Position numbers and translations under genes: made by a program. Positions 17,640-27,413 of a stretch of DNA of 64,000 nt are shown one piece after another. How positions within the stretch are numbered: position 1 is the stretch's first letter; every line of letters begins with the position of its first letter. This DNA comes from Marinifilum fragile JCM 15579 (GTDB taxonomy: Bacteria; Bacteroidota; Bacteroidia; Bacteroidales; Marinifilaceae), in contig NZ_BAZX01000009.1 in NCBI RefSeq assembly GCF_001310955.1, positions 62,001 through 126,000 of the forward strand, read 5' to 3'. The notes under the pieces were generated by a model that saw only the letters and a list, made by a program, of their open reading frames with translations, did no database searches and had not been told where the DNA came from.

Positions 17640-18464
17640 CTATTTTTGTTTCAATCCTAAAATTTCTCTTGCCTCAGCTGGAGTAGCAATTTCACGGCCT
17701 AATTCCTTAGCCAAACGAACCACTTTCTCAACCAATTGACCATTTGATTCTGCAACTTGTCCTTTAGCAATCATTGTATTGTCTTCGAATCCTACACGAA
17801 CATGACCACCATCAACGATAGCAGCAACTGCCAATGGAAATTCAAAACGCCCAATTCCTGCAACAGTATATGTAGCATCAGCAGGGATACTTTCACGCAA
17901 GAAAACAAAATCACGAAGTGTACCGGAAATACCTCCATTAACACCCATTACAAAATCGAAGTGCATTGGCGACTGAATAAATCCCTTCTTGTGTAGACGC
18001 AGTGCCATATCGATCATTGATTTGTCAAACACTTCCAACTCAGGCTTAATGCCTCTTTCGATCATCTTTTCACCAAAGTATTTAATTGTATTCTCGGTGT
18101 TTTCGAAAATCTCATCTCCACCAAAATTCAATGTACCACAATCTAGAGTTGCCATTTCTGGATTTAACTCGGTTGGCTGCAATCTTTCATCGTTGCTCAT
18201 TCCAACAGCTCCTCCAGTTGATGGCTGGATAATTACATCTGGATATTTTGCATGAATCGCATCCATAACCACCTTAAAACGATCTTTGCTTTGAGTAGGA
18301 GTACCATCATCTTCACGAACATGAAGGTGAATAATACTTGCACCAGCTTCGTAAGCTAAACCTGCTTCGCGAACACATTCTTCTACTGTGTATGGTACAT
18401 TTGGATTATGCTCTTTAGTTACTTCGGCGCCGCAAATAGCAGCCGTGATGATCAATTTTTCCAT
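17640..18464 (-). CDS. kce: 3-keto-5-aminohexanoate cleavage enzyme (BKACE family)
   Basis: A 274-residue Zn-dependent TIM-barrel enzyme that condenses 3-keto-5-aminohexanoate with acetyl-CoA to give acetoacetate and 3-aminobutyryl-CoA. The metal-ligand motif HLHVREDDGTPTQ near residue 47, the early glutamate region AAICGAEVTKEHNPNVPYT, and GGHVRVGFEDN near 227 are typical of the BKACE/DUF849 family. The ALA-type kce substrate cannot be separated from other beta-keto acids by motif alone, but the surrounding operon makes this assignment strong. Confidence 0.96.
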   Translation of the reverse strand: MEKLIITAAICGAEVTKEHNPNVPYTVEECVREAGLAYEAGASIIHLHVREDDGTPTQSKDRFKVVMDAIHAKYPDVIIQPSTGGAVGMSNDERLQPTELNPEMATLDCGTLNFGGDEIFENTENTIKYFGEKMIERGIKPELEVFDKSMIDMALRLHKKGFIQSPMHFDFVMGVNGGISGTLRDFVFLRESIPADATYTVAGIGRFEFPLAVAAIVDGGHVRVGFEDNTMIAKGQVAESNGQLVEKVVRLAKELGREIATPAEAREILGLKQK

Positions 18465-18473
18465 GGCAATATT

Positions 18474-18857
18474 TTATTTACGTTGACAATTTTTAGGAGT
18501 AACACATGTTCCTGTAGCACGACAAACTACTACTGGCTCTTCAAGAAAATCTGCTGCCGATTCAGAGATATCAGTTCTAGGAACGATTACCTTGCGAGCT
18601 TCGAAAGTCATTTTACGACTTGAATTTCCTTCTTTAATGATTTCACCAACTGCTTCGATATAATCACCAGCATAAACAGGAGCTAAAAACTCAACATTTT
18701 CATAACCTGCGAATAATCCCTCGTCACCATCACGACGGATTAATAATTCTGTTGCTACATCACCAAATAACTGAAGCATTTTTGCTCCATCAACAAGATT
18801 TCCACCATAATGTGCGTCATGAGAACTCATACGCATTCTGATCATTGCCTTTTCCAT
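18474..18857 (-). CDS. kal: 3-aminobutyryl-CoA ammonia lyase
   Basis: A 127-residue hotdog-fold protein that removes ammonia from 3-aminobutyryl-CoA to give crotonyl-CoA. The sequence keeps the Kal pattern: [33 protein letters not shown] near the start, a helix followed by [10 protein letters not shown], and a C-terminal [13 protein letters not shown]. Its product feeds the acyl-CoA dehydrogenase at the end of the same operon. It lies 14 bases after atoD and nine before kce. Confidence 0.95.
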   Translation of the reverse strand: MEKAMIRMRMSSHDAHYGGNLVDGAKMLQLFGDVATELLIRRDGDEGLFAGYENVEFLAPVYAGDYIEAVGEIIKEGNSSRKMTFEARKVIVPRTDISESAADFLEEPVVVCRATGTCVTPKNCQRK

Positions 18858-18871
18858 TTGTCTATATTAGT

Positions 18872-19522
18872 TTAGTTGTTGTTAACGATATAATCCACAA
18901 AGATTGAAGGAGTTCTTACCTGTTCAGGGCTAATCTCTCCAACTTCAACCATCTTTTCTGCCTCAGCAATTACCAAGTCTGCAGCGGTAGCCATCAATGG
19001 GTTAAAGTTTTGAGTGGTTCCTTTGTAAATCAAGTTTCCTTGATTATCACTAATGCTTGCTCCAATTAATGCAATATCGGCACGCAAAGGTTTTTCTAGC
19101 AAATACTCCTTGCCATCTACTATTATAACTTCTTTTCCTTCAGCTATAATGGTACCTAAACCTGTTGGTGTAAGCACACCTCCCAAACCAGCTCCACCTG
19201 AACGCACACGTTCAGCAAGAGTTCCTTGAGGGCAAAACTCAACCTCAATTTCACCATTGTTCATCTGCTCGATAGTTGCAGGATTGGTACCAATATGAGA
19301 AGTGATTACCTTCTTCACTTGCTTATTAGCAATCAATTTACCAAGACCTTTATCTGCAAAAGCAGTATCATTACATATGATAGTTAAATTTTTAACACCA
19401 GCCTTTACTAGCTGATCAACCATATTATTTGCAGTTCCTACAGACATAAAACCACCAATCATAAGGGTCATTTCGTCTTTTACTTTCGACACTGCTTCAT
19501 TAATTGAGATTATCTTGTTCAT
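18872..19522 (-). CDS. atoD: acetoacetate/butyrate CoA-transferase subunit A
   Basis: The 216-residue CoA-binding subunit, partner of atoA. The N-terminal MIGGFMSVGTANNMVDQLVKAG is the subunit-A glycine-rich loop; EFCPQGTLAERVRSGGAGLGGVLTPTG is the family signature near residue 95-120. It is the first gene of the operon, with a TATATTTG -7 box about 80 bases upstream. It completes the transfer of CoA from butyryl-CoA to the acetoacetate made by Kce. Confidence 0.94.
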   Translation of the reverse strand: MNKIISINEAVSKVKDEMTLMIGGFMSVGTANNMVDQLVKAGVKNLTIICNDTAFADKGLGKLIANKQVKKVITSHIGTNPATIEQMNNGEIEVEFCPQGTLAERVRSGGAGLGGVLTPTGLGTIIAEGKEVIIVDGKEYLLEKPLRADIALIGASISDNQGNLIYKGTTQNFNPLMATAADLVIAEAEKMVEVGEISPEQVRTPSIFVDYIVNNN

Positions 19523-20019
19523 TGAAATAATTTTTTTGAAAGATTTCTTCTCATTCCCATATTTTCAAGGAAAATTAGAAATCACACTGATTAATTCATG
19601 TACAAATATAAAGGATTAATTAATTCTTGGAAACGATTGCAAATCTAGGTATTAAGACTGATTCTAAACGAAAAACTTCAAACCGAATTTTACTTATAAC
19701 CATTCTAAACAAGATCAAAATCGAACGATTTTTCGTTAAAAAATCTAATTTTGATGTTATATTTTTAACTCTTTATTTAAAATTAACACAACATTTAAAT
19801 CGTATACAAAAAAATAACTGCTGCAAAACATGTAATAAAGAATAATTCTAAGCATATGTTTTAGAACAGAAAGCTTAAAAAGACAAAAAATTCTACTCTA
19901 TTTCAAAATCACATCAAGTTGCCATTCAACATATTTGAAAATCATATTAACTCACCAGATTTCACTACTTTTAATGCTCACAATTCAACCTTAATATTAA
20001 ACAACCTAAACACACTTTT
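19523..20019. other. intergenic region between divergent atoD and the M28 peptidase
   Basis: About 500 very AT-rich bases. They hold the candidate -7 box for the lysine operon. An open frame at 19627-19845 starts with TTG, has a biased Lys/Asn/Ile composition and resembles no family. I see no other structure. Confidence 0.5.
19603..19610 (-). promoter_or_regulatory. candidate -7 box for the lysine operon
   Basis: TATATTTG on the minus strand matches TAnnTTTG. No TTG lies at the usual spacing upstream, so the promoter may depend on an activator. I see no lysine-riboswitch-like fold in the leader between here and atoD. Confidence 0.45.
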
Positions 20020-21599
20020 ATGAAACAAAACCTAAAACTCATCTTTATTGCCTTTTTCATTCTAACAGTTCAAAATACATTTGGGCAAAAAGATCCTGTG
20101 ATCAAGAAAATTATCGAGATAGGTAAAACTGATAACCAGTGCATGGATCATCTTGATATTCTTAGCAACCGCTTCGGAGGCAGACTGATTGGCTCAAACG
20201 CCTATGACAATTCAGCCGAATGGGCAGCAAGCAAATTCAAAGAATGGGGCATGGAAGTCATCATGGATGAAGTTGGCAGTCTTCCAGTAGGATTTAACCG
20301 TGGTCCATGGTTTGGAAGAATGCTTGGAGGCAGCAACATGCACCTTCACTTTGCAACACCTTCCTATACTTCCGGAACAAAAGGAGTACAAAAAGGACAT
20401 GTGGTTCTGGAGCCGAAAACCCAACGACAGTTTGACCGAATGAAAGGCAAATTAAAAGGAGCCTGGGTACTTATTGGAGGTGACAATAAAGGATGGCCAA
20501 TCGATTATTCGGAAAAAGCTGAAGAACACAGGCTGAAATTCGCGCCAAAAATGCAAAAATCGAAAAGAAAAACGATAGCATCAGACAAATTAATTGGAGA
20601 AACAGACATGGCGAACAAGTTGAATTGATTCCTTTGAAAGAGGAGCCGGGATTATTCTACAAGCAAATGGTAGATGCCGGAATCCTTGGTATCATTCAGT
20701 CGGCAAAACTTCCTATTACGGCCATGTACGACCGAAAGAACCTAATGAACATGACTTTCGAGACGCTACCTGAAATTCCGGACATCAAGCTGAACGAACA
20801 TCAATACAAAATCATTGAACAAATGACAAAAGAACGCCAGCGATTTGAACTGGAGTTTGACATTCGCAACCATTTTAGAATGGGACCTGTGAAATACCAT
20901 AGCGTAATTGGTGTAATTAAAGGCAGTAAATACCCAAATGAATATGTCATTATGGGTGGACATTTGGATGCTTTTGATATCGCAACAGGGGGTGTTGATA
21001 ATGGTTCAGGAGTTAGTCCTGCCATGGAAGCTGCCCGCCTGATTATGAAAGCCGGGGGAAAACCGAAGAGAACCATTTTAGTTTGCCTTTGGGCAGGTGA
21101 AGAATTCGGATTGCTAGGTTCGAAACATTGGATCGAAACAAATCAGGACAAACTGGATAAAATTGCCAACATGTTCAATCGCGATAGCGGCCCAACAGCA
21201 ACCACCAGCCTAAGTGTTACAGAAGCCATGTGGGACGACATGGAAAAAATCTGCAAACCACTATCAACAATCAATCCTGACATTCCATTTACATTGGAAA
21301 AACGCCAGTCAACCAAGCGTCCTAAAACTCCATGGGGAACCGACAGTGGTCCATTTGCAGTAGCAGGCGTTCCAACCATGGAATTCGGAAAAACAGATCA
21401 CTTTGGATACGATTTCAACTACAGAGAAATCTGGCACACCGAAAGAGATCTGTACAATATGAGTATTGCTGAGTATCAGGAACACTCATCTATCGTGACA
21501 GCTGTTGTGGTATATGGAATCGCCAACTTGAATCATCTTCTATCTCGTCAGGGATATTATATAGCGGATGAGGATAATAAGGAGATAACAGAAAAGTAA
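20020..21599 (+). pseudogene. exported M28-family metallopeptidase, interrupted by a frameshift
   Basis: The N-terminal part has a signal peptide (MKQNLKLIFIAFFILTVQNTFGQ) and reads well to about 20541. Homology continues in another frame from 20544 (AKNAKIEKKNDSIRQINW...) through the M28 catalytic part: metal motifs MGGHLDAFD, DNGSGV and AGEEFG, then TDSGPFAVAGVPTMEF. One base restored in GCGCC at 20542-20546 would rejoin the frames into about 526 residues. The second frame is open well upstream of any start codon, as expected for a broken single gene. It would act in the periplasm as an amino- or carboxypeptidase. A sequencing deletion is as likely as a real mutation. Confidence 0.85.
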
Positions 21600-21637
21600 G
21601 AAAACTCCCCTATACATTTAGTGAGTAAATACAAAAC

Positions 21638-21677
21638 AACCCCGGGTATGGCAGTCTATTGACTCCATACCGGGGTT
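21638..21677 (+). terminator. hairpin after the M28 peptidase gene
   Basis: AACCCCGGGTATGG pairs with CCATACCGGGGTT: 13 pairs with one bulged G and a 13-base loop. There is only a weak T tract (catatttt) after it. Confidence 0.5.
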
Positions 21678-21709
21678 CATATTTTGAATTAAAAATATTT
21701 GCAACTTTC

Positions 21710-21738
21710 AAAGAGATGACAATCAGCATCTCTTTTTT
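21710..21738 (+). terminator. terminator downstream of the M28 peptidase gene
   Basis: Nine-pair stem AAAGAGATG/CATCTCTTT, eight-base loop, followed by T on the plus strand. It lies only a few bases from the end of the converging membrane-protein gene. Confidence 0.65.
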
Positions 21739-21740
21739 CC

Positions 21741-22178
21741 TTACAAATTCCTATAAATTCGTACCTGTCTGAATCCAAGAATAAAGAGTGCAACCAACTT
21801 GATCACCTCCATCACCACATACATTAAGTGAACCGAACTTTTTTCGGGCTGCATGCCTTGCATGATCAGTTGAGCATGCTCATTAAGTTCAGGCAGAAGA
21901 TAACCCGACTGCGCCACAATAAATGTAAATATAGTGATCCCTGTCACCACAACCACTTTATCGGTATAATGTACAAAAACGTATACCAGCAAGATTGCGG
22001 TAAAAATCCGTTCTACAAAATTCAATGCCCCAAACACATGCATCCCCACCTCTAAAGCTGTAGGAGTATCCAGTGATTCCGCACGAAATTTCACCCAGGC
22101 TTCCATAAAGCTAATGGCAAGAAGAAAACCTACCCAGATAAAAGTGACTACAAAACCGTATTTTATAAATTTACTCAT
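21741..22178 (-). CDS. small membrane protein of unknown function, four transmembrane segments
   Basis: A 145-residue protein with four hydrophobic helices: about residues 7-26, 48-70, 73-93 and 116-138. Polar loops include FRAESLDTPTALEVG and PELNEHAQLIMQGMQPEKSS. The conserved-looking loop between helices 3 and 4 with Glu and His could bind a ligand or metal, but no family comes to mind. It stands alone, convergent with the M28 gene. Function unknown. Confidence 0.7.
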   Translation of the reverse strand: MSKFIKYGFVVTFIWVGFLLAISFMEAWVKFRAESLDTPTALEVGMHVFGALNFVERIFTAILLVYVFVHYTDKVVVVTGITIFTFIVAQSGYLLPELNEHAQLIMQGMQPEKSSVHLMYVVMEVIKLVALFILGFRQVRIYRNL

Positions 22179-22311
22179 GTCTTATCTTATTATTTTGAAT
22201 GAATAAAAATAAGAAAAGAATACGAACTAGTTCCTCTGAATTTAAAAAAACATTCATGATTCATCATCCATTTCCTTGTCAACTCATCTTATCAGTACAA
22301 AAACCACAAAC

Positions 22312-22338
22312 AAAAAAGACTTCATTAAAAATGAAGCC
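22312..22338 (-). terminator. terminator of the zinc metallopeptidase gene
   Basis: On the minus strand GGCTTCATT pairs with AATGAAGTC around a three-base loop, followed by six T. Confidence 0.7.
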
Positions 22339-22362
22339 TTCTCTTTTATCTTGTACAAACTA

Positions 22363-23040
22363 CTACTCTCTCCTACCCATATAAAGCATCACATAATACA
22401 TTAGCGTTGCCAAAGATGATAGTGCAGCCACAATGTAGGTGTATGCCGCCCATCTTAGCGCATCATCAGCACTTTTTTGCGATTCATAGGTCGTAATTCC
22501 CGTTGTCTTTAACCACTTTAAAGCCCGATTACTTGCATCGATCTCAACCGGTAAGGTAATGAAACTAAACAATGTGGTTGCAGCAAACATTACAATCCCT
22601 GCCAGTAACAACTGGGGAAAAGAATTGATCATGATAATTCCTGCCAATAAAATCCACTGCACCCATTTTGAACTAAAGCTAACTACTGGCACCAAAGCCG
22701 ATCTCATTTGCAACCACGAATAAGCCTGTGCATGCTGAATGGCATGACCAGTTTCATGCGCAGCAACTGCTGCTGCTGCAACATTTCGCCCATGATACAC
22801 TTCCTGACTTAGATTAATTGTTTTCTCTGCAGGATTGTAATGATCTGACAGTTGTCCACTCACCGATCCAATTCTCACACCTGTAATTCCATGATCTTTC
22901 AACATTTGCTCTACTACCTCTTTCCCACTCATTCCATTTGAAGTAGGAATTTGAGAGTATTTTTGAAATCTCGACTTCAGCTGGTGACTCACCAACCAAC
23001 TCAACAAAGTAAATCCTATAAAAATTATCCAAATACTCAT
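22363..23040 (-). CDS. membrane zinc metallopeptidase (YugP-like)
   Basis: A 225-residue protein of the neutral zinc metallopeptidase family (DUF2268/YugP type). An N-terminal membrane anchor (residues 2-18) is followed by the domain with HETGHAIQH near residue 95, the HExxH-like zinc site with Glu. Two or three further hydrophobic segments lie at 125-165 and 195-215, with LPVEIDASNRALKWL between them supplying the typical third ligand region. The substrate is unknown in this family. The frame is intact and it has its own terminator. Confidence 0.85.
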   Translation of the reverse strand: MSIWIIFIGFTLLSWLVSHQLKSRFQKYSQIPTSNGMSGKEVVEQMLKDHGITGVRIGSVSGQLSDHYNPAEKTINLSQEVYHGRNVAAAAVAAHETGHAIQHAQAYSWLQMRSALVPVVSFSSKWVQWILLAGIIMINSFPQLLLAGIVMFAATTLFSFITLPVEIDASNRALKWLKTTGITTYESQKSADDALRWAAYTYIVAALSSLATLMYYVMLYMGRRE

Positions 23041-23276
23041 ATTCTCTCATTTTAATTATTTCAATTCACTTAAATCAAATTCTTTGCCAATATATAATCA
23101 TTTCATATTAGTGTCGATTTGTCAGACCCAAGTTTGAGCGTTGCTGTTTGTATCACAATCAAAATCACACCCATAAACCAGTAATCCTAAAATCCAAATC
23201 TTTGAAATTCAGACAGATTTAAAAGTCAAATATCCAAAAAATCGCTACAATTCCTTAGATTTACACATATAATGCT

Positions 23277-23284
23277 TATTTTTG
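23277..23284 (+). promoter_or_regulatory. candidate -7 box upstream of the acyltransferase gene
   Basis: TATTTTTG matches TAnnTTTG, 32 bases before the start codon. No clear -33 TTG is visible. Confidence 0.4.
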
Positions 23285-23316
23285 CCATTCCTTAAAAAAA
23301 CTAATTCAACCAAAGA

Positions 23317-24486
23317 ATGATCACCGAATCAGATTTTGATGACATAAGACCATATAACGATTCAGAGGTAGCTGAAGTGATTAATCGTCTTCTTCAAGAG
23401 GAAGCGTTTATTAAGTTTGCACAACAACTTTTTCCTGGTTTCACTAAAGAAATGATAGAAAAAGCCTTGAGCGAAGTTAAAAGCATCAAGGAGTTTCAGG
23501 GTAATTTTATTATCCGATTGGCGCAACACATTATCGACAACACTACCAAAGGAATCACTATTAACGGATTGGAAAACTTAGATCCTAAAGAAAGCTATCT
23601 ATTCATTTCTGATCATCGTGATATTATCCTTGATTCAGCACTACTTAATGTAATGCTGCATCACCATGGTTTTGAAACAACGGAAATTGCAATTGGAAGT
23701 AACTTATTAATTCAGCCTTGGATTGCTGATTTAGTAAAGCTGAACAAAAGTTTTGTCGTAAACAGAAATGTAACTGTTCGCCAAATGTTGGAAAGCTCAA
23801 AACAACTTTCCAATTACATCAACTTTGCCTTGAACACAAAGAAATCCTCAATTTGGATTGCCCAACGCGAAGGACGAACAAAAGATGGCGACGACAGAAC
23901 CCAACAAAGTCTTTTAAAAATGCTACAAATGAGTGGCGGAAAAGAATTTGGTTCTCACTTCAAAAATCTAAGAATTGTTCCTGTTGCCATTTCTTATGAA
24001 TACGAGCCTTGCGATGCTATGAAAACTCTTGAGGTTCATTTAAAAGAAACAGAGTCAGGGTATAAAAAAACTGCGAAAGATGACCTAAGAAGCATGATTC
24101 GCGGAATGATTAACGAAAAAGGTCATGTTCACTTCCACATTGGCAAACCAATATCACATATGCTGGATACCATTGAAAATATGGACGAAAGCAAAGATAA
24201 ATTCAAGGCTCTTGCTGATTTAATAGATTATAGAATTCACAAAAATTACAAGTTGTGGCCTGATAATTATATTGCTTATGACATTGTTCACGACAGCAAA
24301 GAGTTTCTTGACAAATACACCATTGAGGAAAAGGAATTGTTCCTTAAACACATGGAAAAGAAAATTGCCACAATAGAAGATCGTGCTGAAGATATTGAAA
24401 GACTACACCAAATATTTTTTGAAATCTATGCAAACCCTGTAAAAAACAGGCTAGAATTAACAAAACCAGAATTTGTTGAAGATTAA
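23317..24486 (+). CDS. glycerol-phosphate acyltransferase-like protein (PlsC/PlsB-type domain)
   Basis: A 389-residue protein with a lysophospholipid-acyltransferase domain: HRDIILD (the HX4D catalytic motif) near residue 104, then FVVNRNVTVRQ, the acceptor-binding IAQREGRTKDGDD near 188, and IVPVAISYEYEPCD near 225. It lacks a strong transmembrane segment. It likely acylates a glycerol-phosphate or other lipid acceptor at the membrane. The C-terminal 90 residues are helical and charged. It is a single gene with its own terminator. The exact acceptor is not evident; 1-acyl-sn-glycerol-3-phosphate is the default annotation. Confidence 0.85.
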   Translation: MITESDFDDIRPYNDSEVAEVINRLLQEEAFIKFAQQLFPGFTKEMIEKALSEVKSIKEFQGNFIIRLAQHIIDNTTKGITINGLENLDPKESYLFISDHRDIILDSALLNVMLHHHGFETTEIAIGSNLLIQPWIADLVKLNKSFVVNRNVTVRQMLESSKQLSNYINFALNTKKSSIWIAQREGRTKDGDDRTQQSLLKMLQMSGGKEFGSHFKNLRIVPVAISYEYEPCDAMKTLEVHLKETESGYKKTAKDDLRSMIRGMINEKGHVHFHIGKPISHMLDTIENMDESKDKFKALADLIDYRIHKNYKLWPDNYIAYDIVHDSKEFLDKYTIEEKELFLKHMEKKIATIEDRAEDIERLHQIFFEIYANPVKNRLELTKPEFVED

Positions 24487-24493
24487 ATAACTC

Positions 24494-24523
24494 AAAAGGC
24501 TTTTGTAACAAAAGCCTTTTTTA
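24494..24523 (+). terminator. terminator of the acyltransferase gene
   Basis: Twelve-pair stem AAAAGGCTTTTG/CAAAAGCCTTTT with a three-base loop and a T run. Confidence 0.9.
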
Positions 24524-24590
24524 TTGTTTTTTCTTTTTATTGAAAGAGAATTTTAATAATTTCGGTCAACGAAAAATCAACTAGACGAAT

Positions 24591-24806
24591 ATGAAATTGA
24601 TAAAGTTTCTTCTGATCATGTCTACCTTTTTAATAATGGTAGCCGCAATTTTTAATCTTTTAAATGCCAATGCCGAAACACCGGACAGAACAGGCGTTTA
24701 TATCGAGTTAGTGGTAATGTTCGTCCTTACTCTTACGATGGTATTATTGAACAGCGTAGAAAAAAAGATGAAACAATTGGAAAACAAACAGGATCAGGAG
24801 CTTTAA
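24591..24806 (+). CDS. small membrane protein, two transmembrane segments
   Basis: 71 residues: a first hydrophobic helix at 3-24, a short polar loop (NANAETPDRTGVY), a second helix at 37-56, and a charged lysine/glutamate tail (EKKMKQLENKQDQEL). The stop codon lies in the loop of the downstream terminator, supporting a real, compact gene. No family recognised. Confidence 0.65.
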   Translation: MKLIKFLLIMSTFLIMVAAIFNLLNANAETPDRTGVYIELVVMFVLTLTMVLLNSVEKKMKQLENKQDQEL

Positions 24807-24822
24807 CAGCTCCTTTTTTTTG
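24796..24822 (+). terminator. terminator overlapping the stop of the 71-residue gene
   Basis: AGGAGCT/AGCTCCT stem, five-base loop containing the TAA stop codon, then a long T run. Confidence 0.85.
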
Positions 24823-24972
24823 TGTCTGAAATTTGCAATTTATAGGCATTAAGAAATTTAAAAAATTGAATTAGCTAAATCCTAAATAATGTTAAGGCTT
24901 GTTAATACTTTTTATATTTCAATAAAGATTTTGGTATATTCGAATGCAGGCTCAAAACAAAAAGAAAAAGTA

Positions 24973-25167
24973 ATGCTTGAACAAACAAAAATTGTACTGT
25001 CTAATGTCAGCTTTGACTTAGGTTTATTTCGAAAAGAACTGATTAAGGCACTCAAATGGTTACAACCATCTGAAATTGTCGCTCTTAAAAACTGGTGTTC
25101 GGAAAACTTTTCAGGAAGGTTCGATGAAATCGCATCTGAAGTTCTCCACCCACAATTGTCTTTATAA
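24973..25167 (+). CDS. small protein of unknown function
   Basis: A 64-residue soluble protein when started at the ATG at 24973, preceded by a purine-rich AAAGAAAAAG. The frame is open further upstream to 24889 but that part looks like leader sequence. It is helical with a conserved-looking core (LGLFRKELIKALKWLQPSEIVALKNWC). It is followed at once by its own terminator. Its function is not known. Confidence 0.6.
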   Translation: MLEQTKIVLSNVSFDLGLFRKELIKALKWLQPSEIVALKNWCSENFSGRFDEIASEVLHPQLSL

Positions 25168-25190
25168 TATTTATAATAACGAATAACTAG

Positions 25191-25217
25191 GAGAGGTGCA
25201 ACACACCTCTCTTTTTT
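25191..25217 (+). terminator. terminator of the 64-residue gene
   Basis: GAGAGGTG/CACCTCTC stem with a five-base loop, then TTTTTT. Confidence 0.85.
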
Positions 25218-25296
25218 GTGTTTGTAAATTCCTATCAGTGACCTATTTCCTATTCGAAAAATTAGCTTAACTTCGCAGCTGATAAAATTTAAAAAG

Positions 25297-25578
25297 ATGA
25301 TAAAGTTTAAGCGTCATATTAAAGTTGATGATCAGGTATTCGAAACCTGGTTTGGAATGGAGATTAAAAAAAAAGGCAATAGACCAAATGTTAGTATTTT
25401 TTACTATACTGATGATCCAAATGAAGAATTAAGTGTTCACCAACTAATCAAAGGGAACTTTACAAGCAAAGATGAAGCTGTAAAATACGGTACCCGATTC
25501 ATGAGAAGAATGTACCAAGACATGTTAAAAAGAGAAACTTCTTCTGGAGAAGAAAACGAAGAAGATACGATACTATAA
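25297..25578 (+). CDS. small conserved-looking protein of unknown function
   Basis: A 93-residue soluble protein with alternating beta-strand pattern at the start (MIKFKRHIKVDDQVFETWFGMEI), an aromatic-rich VSIFYYTDDPNEE, and a helical, acidic C terminus (GEENEEDTIL). It may be a small alpha/beta domain. No known family. It shares a bidirectional terminator with aspS. Confidence 0.6.
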   Translation: MIKFKRHIKVDDQVFETWFGMEIKKKGNRPNVSIFYYTDDPNEELSVHQLIKGNFTSKDEAVKYGTRFMRRMYQDMLKRETSSGEENEEDTIL

Positions 25579-25588
25579 ATCACTTCAT

Positions 25589-25618
25589 AAAAAAACCCGA
25601 TCGATTGATCGGGTTTTT
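25589..25618. terminator. bidirectional terminator between the 93-residue gene and aspS
   Basis: AAAAACCCGATC/GATCGGGTTTTT with a four-base loop. The A and T flanks make it work in both directions, for the plus-strand gene and for aspS on the minus strand. Confidence 0.9.
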
Positions 25619-25636
25619 CTTTATCTGAATTTCAAA

Positions 25637-27388
25637 TTATTTTTTTCTATAATCCAATCCTAACTCTATCATTTGCTCATCAGCAATTGTAGATGGAGAA
25701 TCGATCATTACATCACGACCAGAATTGTTTTTAGGGAATGCAATCACATCACGAATTGAATCAATTCCTGCAAACAATGATGCCAAACGGTCGAAACCAA
25801 AAGCAATACCACCATGAGGAGGTGCACCATACTGGAATGCATCCATTAAGAAACCAAACTGAGCTTTTGCTTCCTCATCAGTAAATCCAAGGTGTTTGAA
25901 CATTTGAGCTTGCAATTCGGTATTGTGAATACGGATAGAACCTCCACCAATTTCAACACCATTAATAACAAGGTCGTAAGCATTTGCACGAACTTTTCCT
26001 GGCTCTGTTTCCAACATGTGGAAATCCTCTGCTTTAGGAGAAGTAAATGGGTGGTGCATTGCGTGATATCTTTGAGAATCCTCATCCCACTCCAAAAGAG
26101 GGAAATCTACAACCCACATTGGTTTGAATACGTTTTTGTCACGTAAACCTAACTGAGTACCCATTTCCAAACGAAGCTCACAAAGTTGAGTTAACGTTGA
26201 TTTCTTATCACCAACCAAAATCAACATCAAATCTCCTGGTTTTGCACCACAAGCTTCAACCCATTTTTGCAAATCTTCAGCGCTATAGAATTTATCTACT
26301 GAAGATTTAAGTGAACCATCTTCGTTATATTTCACGTAAACCAACCCTTTAGCACCAATTTGAGGACGCTTAACAAAATCAGTTAATTTATCTAATTGCT
26401 TACGAGTATAATTTGCACAGCCTTCTGCACAAATGGCACCAATATATTCAGCCTCATCAAACACTTTAAAATCGTTACCTTTTGCAATTACACTCAGGTC
26501 GACAAACTCCATTTCGAAACGAATATCTGGTTTATCGCTACCATATTTTTCCATTGCAACAGCATAATCCATACGTGGGAAATCGTAATCGATATCCACA
26601 TTTTTCAATTTCTTGAATAAATGCTTGGTCAACCCTTCGAAAGTATCTAAAATATCATCTTGTTCCACAAATGCCATCTCGCAATCAATCTGGGTAAACT
26701 CAGGCTGACGGTCAGCACGCAAATCCTCATCACGGAAACATTTTACAATTTGATAGTAACGGTCGAAACCTGAAATCATCAACAATTGTTTAAATACCTG
26801 TGGCGACTGTGGCAAAGCATAAAATTCACCCGGATTCATTCTCGATGGAACGATAAAGTCACGTGCTCCCTCAGGAGTAGATTTAATCAATACAGGAGTT
26901 TCTGTTTCGATAAAATTCAATTGGTCAAGATAGTTGCGAACCTCAATACCCATTTTGTGACGCATCACAAGATTTTCGCGAACACAAGAACGACGCAAAT
27001 CAAGATAACGGTATTTCATTCTTAACTCATCACCACCATCGGTATCATCTTCAATTGTGAATGGAGGCAAAGCCGATTTGCTCAATACCTCAAGTTTTTC
27101 AGCAATAATCTCGATATCACCTGTAAGTATTTTACTGTTTTTGCTTTCTCTCTCTGCAACTTTACCTGTAATGGCAACAACGAACTCACGTCCTAGCTTA
27201 CGAGCCTGCCCACACAATTCAGCATTTGTCTCCATATTGAAAACAAACTGTGTAATGCCGTAACGATCTCGAAGATCGACAAAAGTCATTCCACCTAAAT
27301 CGCGCGCTTTTTGCACCCAACCACTTAATGTTACCGTTTCGTTTACATTCTCAATTCTTAATTCTCCACAAGTATGAGTTCTGTACAT
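25637..27388 (-). CDS. aspS: aspartyl-tRNA synthetase
   Basis: A 583-residue class II synthetase of the bacterial type. It has an N-terminal OB-fold anticodon domain (about 1-105), the class II core with motif 2 ([21 protein letters not shown] near 215) and motif 3 ([15 protein letters not shown] near 535), and a bacterial GAD insertion in between (about 300-405). It attaches aspartate to tRNA-Asp in the cytoplasm. The start codon is preceded, 25 bases upstream, by a 7-base repeat array. Confidence 0.98.
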   Translation of the reverse strand: MYRTHTCGELRIENVNETVTLSGWVQKARDLGGMTFVDLRDRYGITQFVFNMETNAELCGQARKLGREFVVAITGKVAERESKNSKILTGDIEIIAEKLEVLSKSALPPFTIEDDTDGGDELRMKYRYLDLRRSCVRENLVMRHKMGIEVRNYLDQLNFIETETPVLIKSTPEGARDFIVPSRMNPGEFYALPQSPQVFKQLLMISGFDRYYQIVKCFRDEDLRADRQPEFTQIDCEMAFVEQDDILDTFEGLTKHLFKKLKNVDIDYDFPRMDYAVAMEKYGSDKPDIRFEMEFVDLSVIAKGNDFKVFDEAEYIGAICAEGCANYTRKQLDKLTDFVKRPQIGAKGLVYVKYNEDGSLKSSVDKFYSAEDLQKWVEACGAKPGDLMLILVGDKKSTLTQLCELRLEMGTQLGLRDKNVFKPMWVVDFPLLEWDEDSQRYHAMHHPFTSPKAEDFHMLETEPGKVRANAYDLVINGVEIGGGSIRIHNTELQAQMFKHLGFTDEEAKAQFGFLMDAFQYGAPPHGGIAFGFDRLASLFAGIDSIRDVIAFPKNNSGRDVMIDSPSTIADEQMIELGLDYRKK

Positions 27389-27413
27389 CTTTTACCAATT
27401 AATTGAATTAAAC

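Noticed and set aside
19523..19610. Lysine riboswitch before atoD
   Set aside because: The leader is short and AT-rich and shows no conserved L-box helices.
19627..19845. 72-codon open frame upstream of the M28 gene
   Set aside because: TTG start, low-complexity Lys/Asn/Ile composition and no family resemblance; typical chance frame in AT-rich DNA.
20020..21599. Programmed frameshifting in the M28 gene
   Set aside because: No slippery heptamer or downstream structure at the junction, and three other genes show the same kind of single-base loss.
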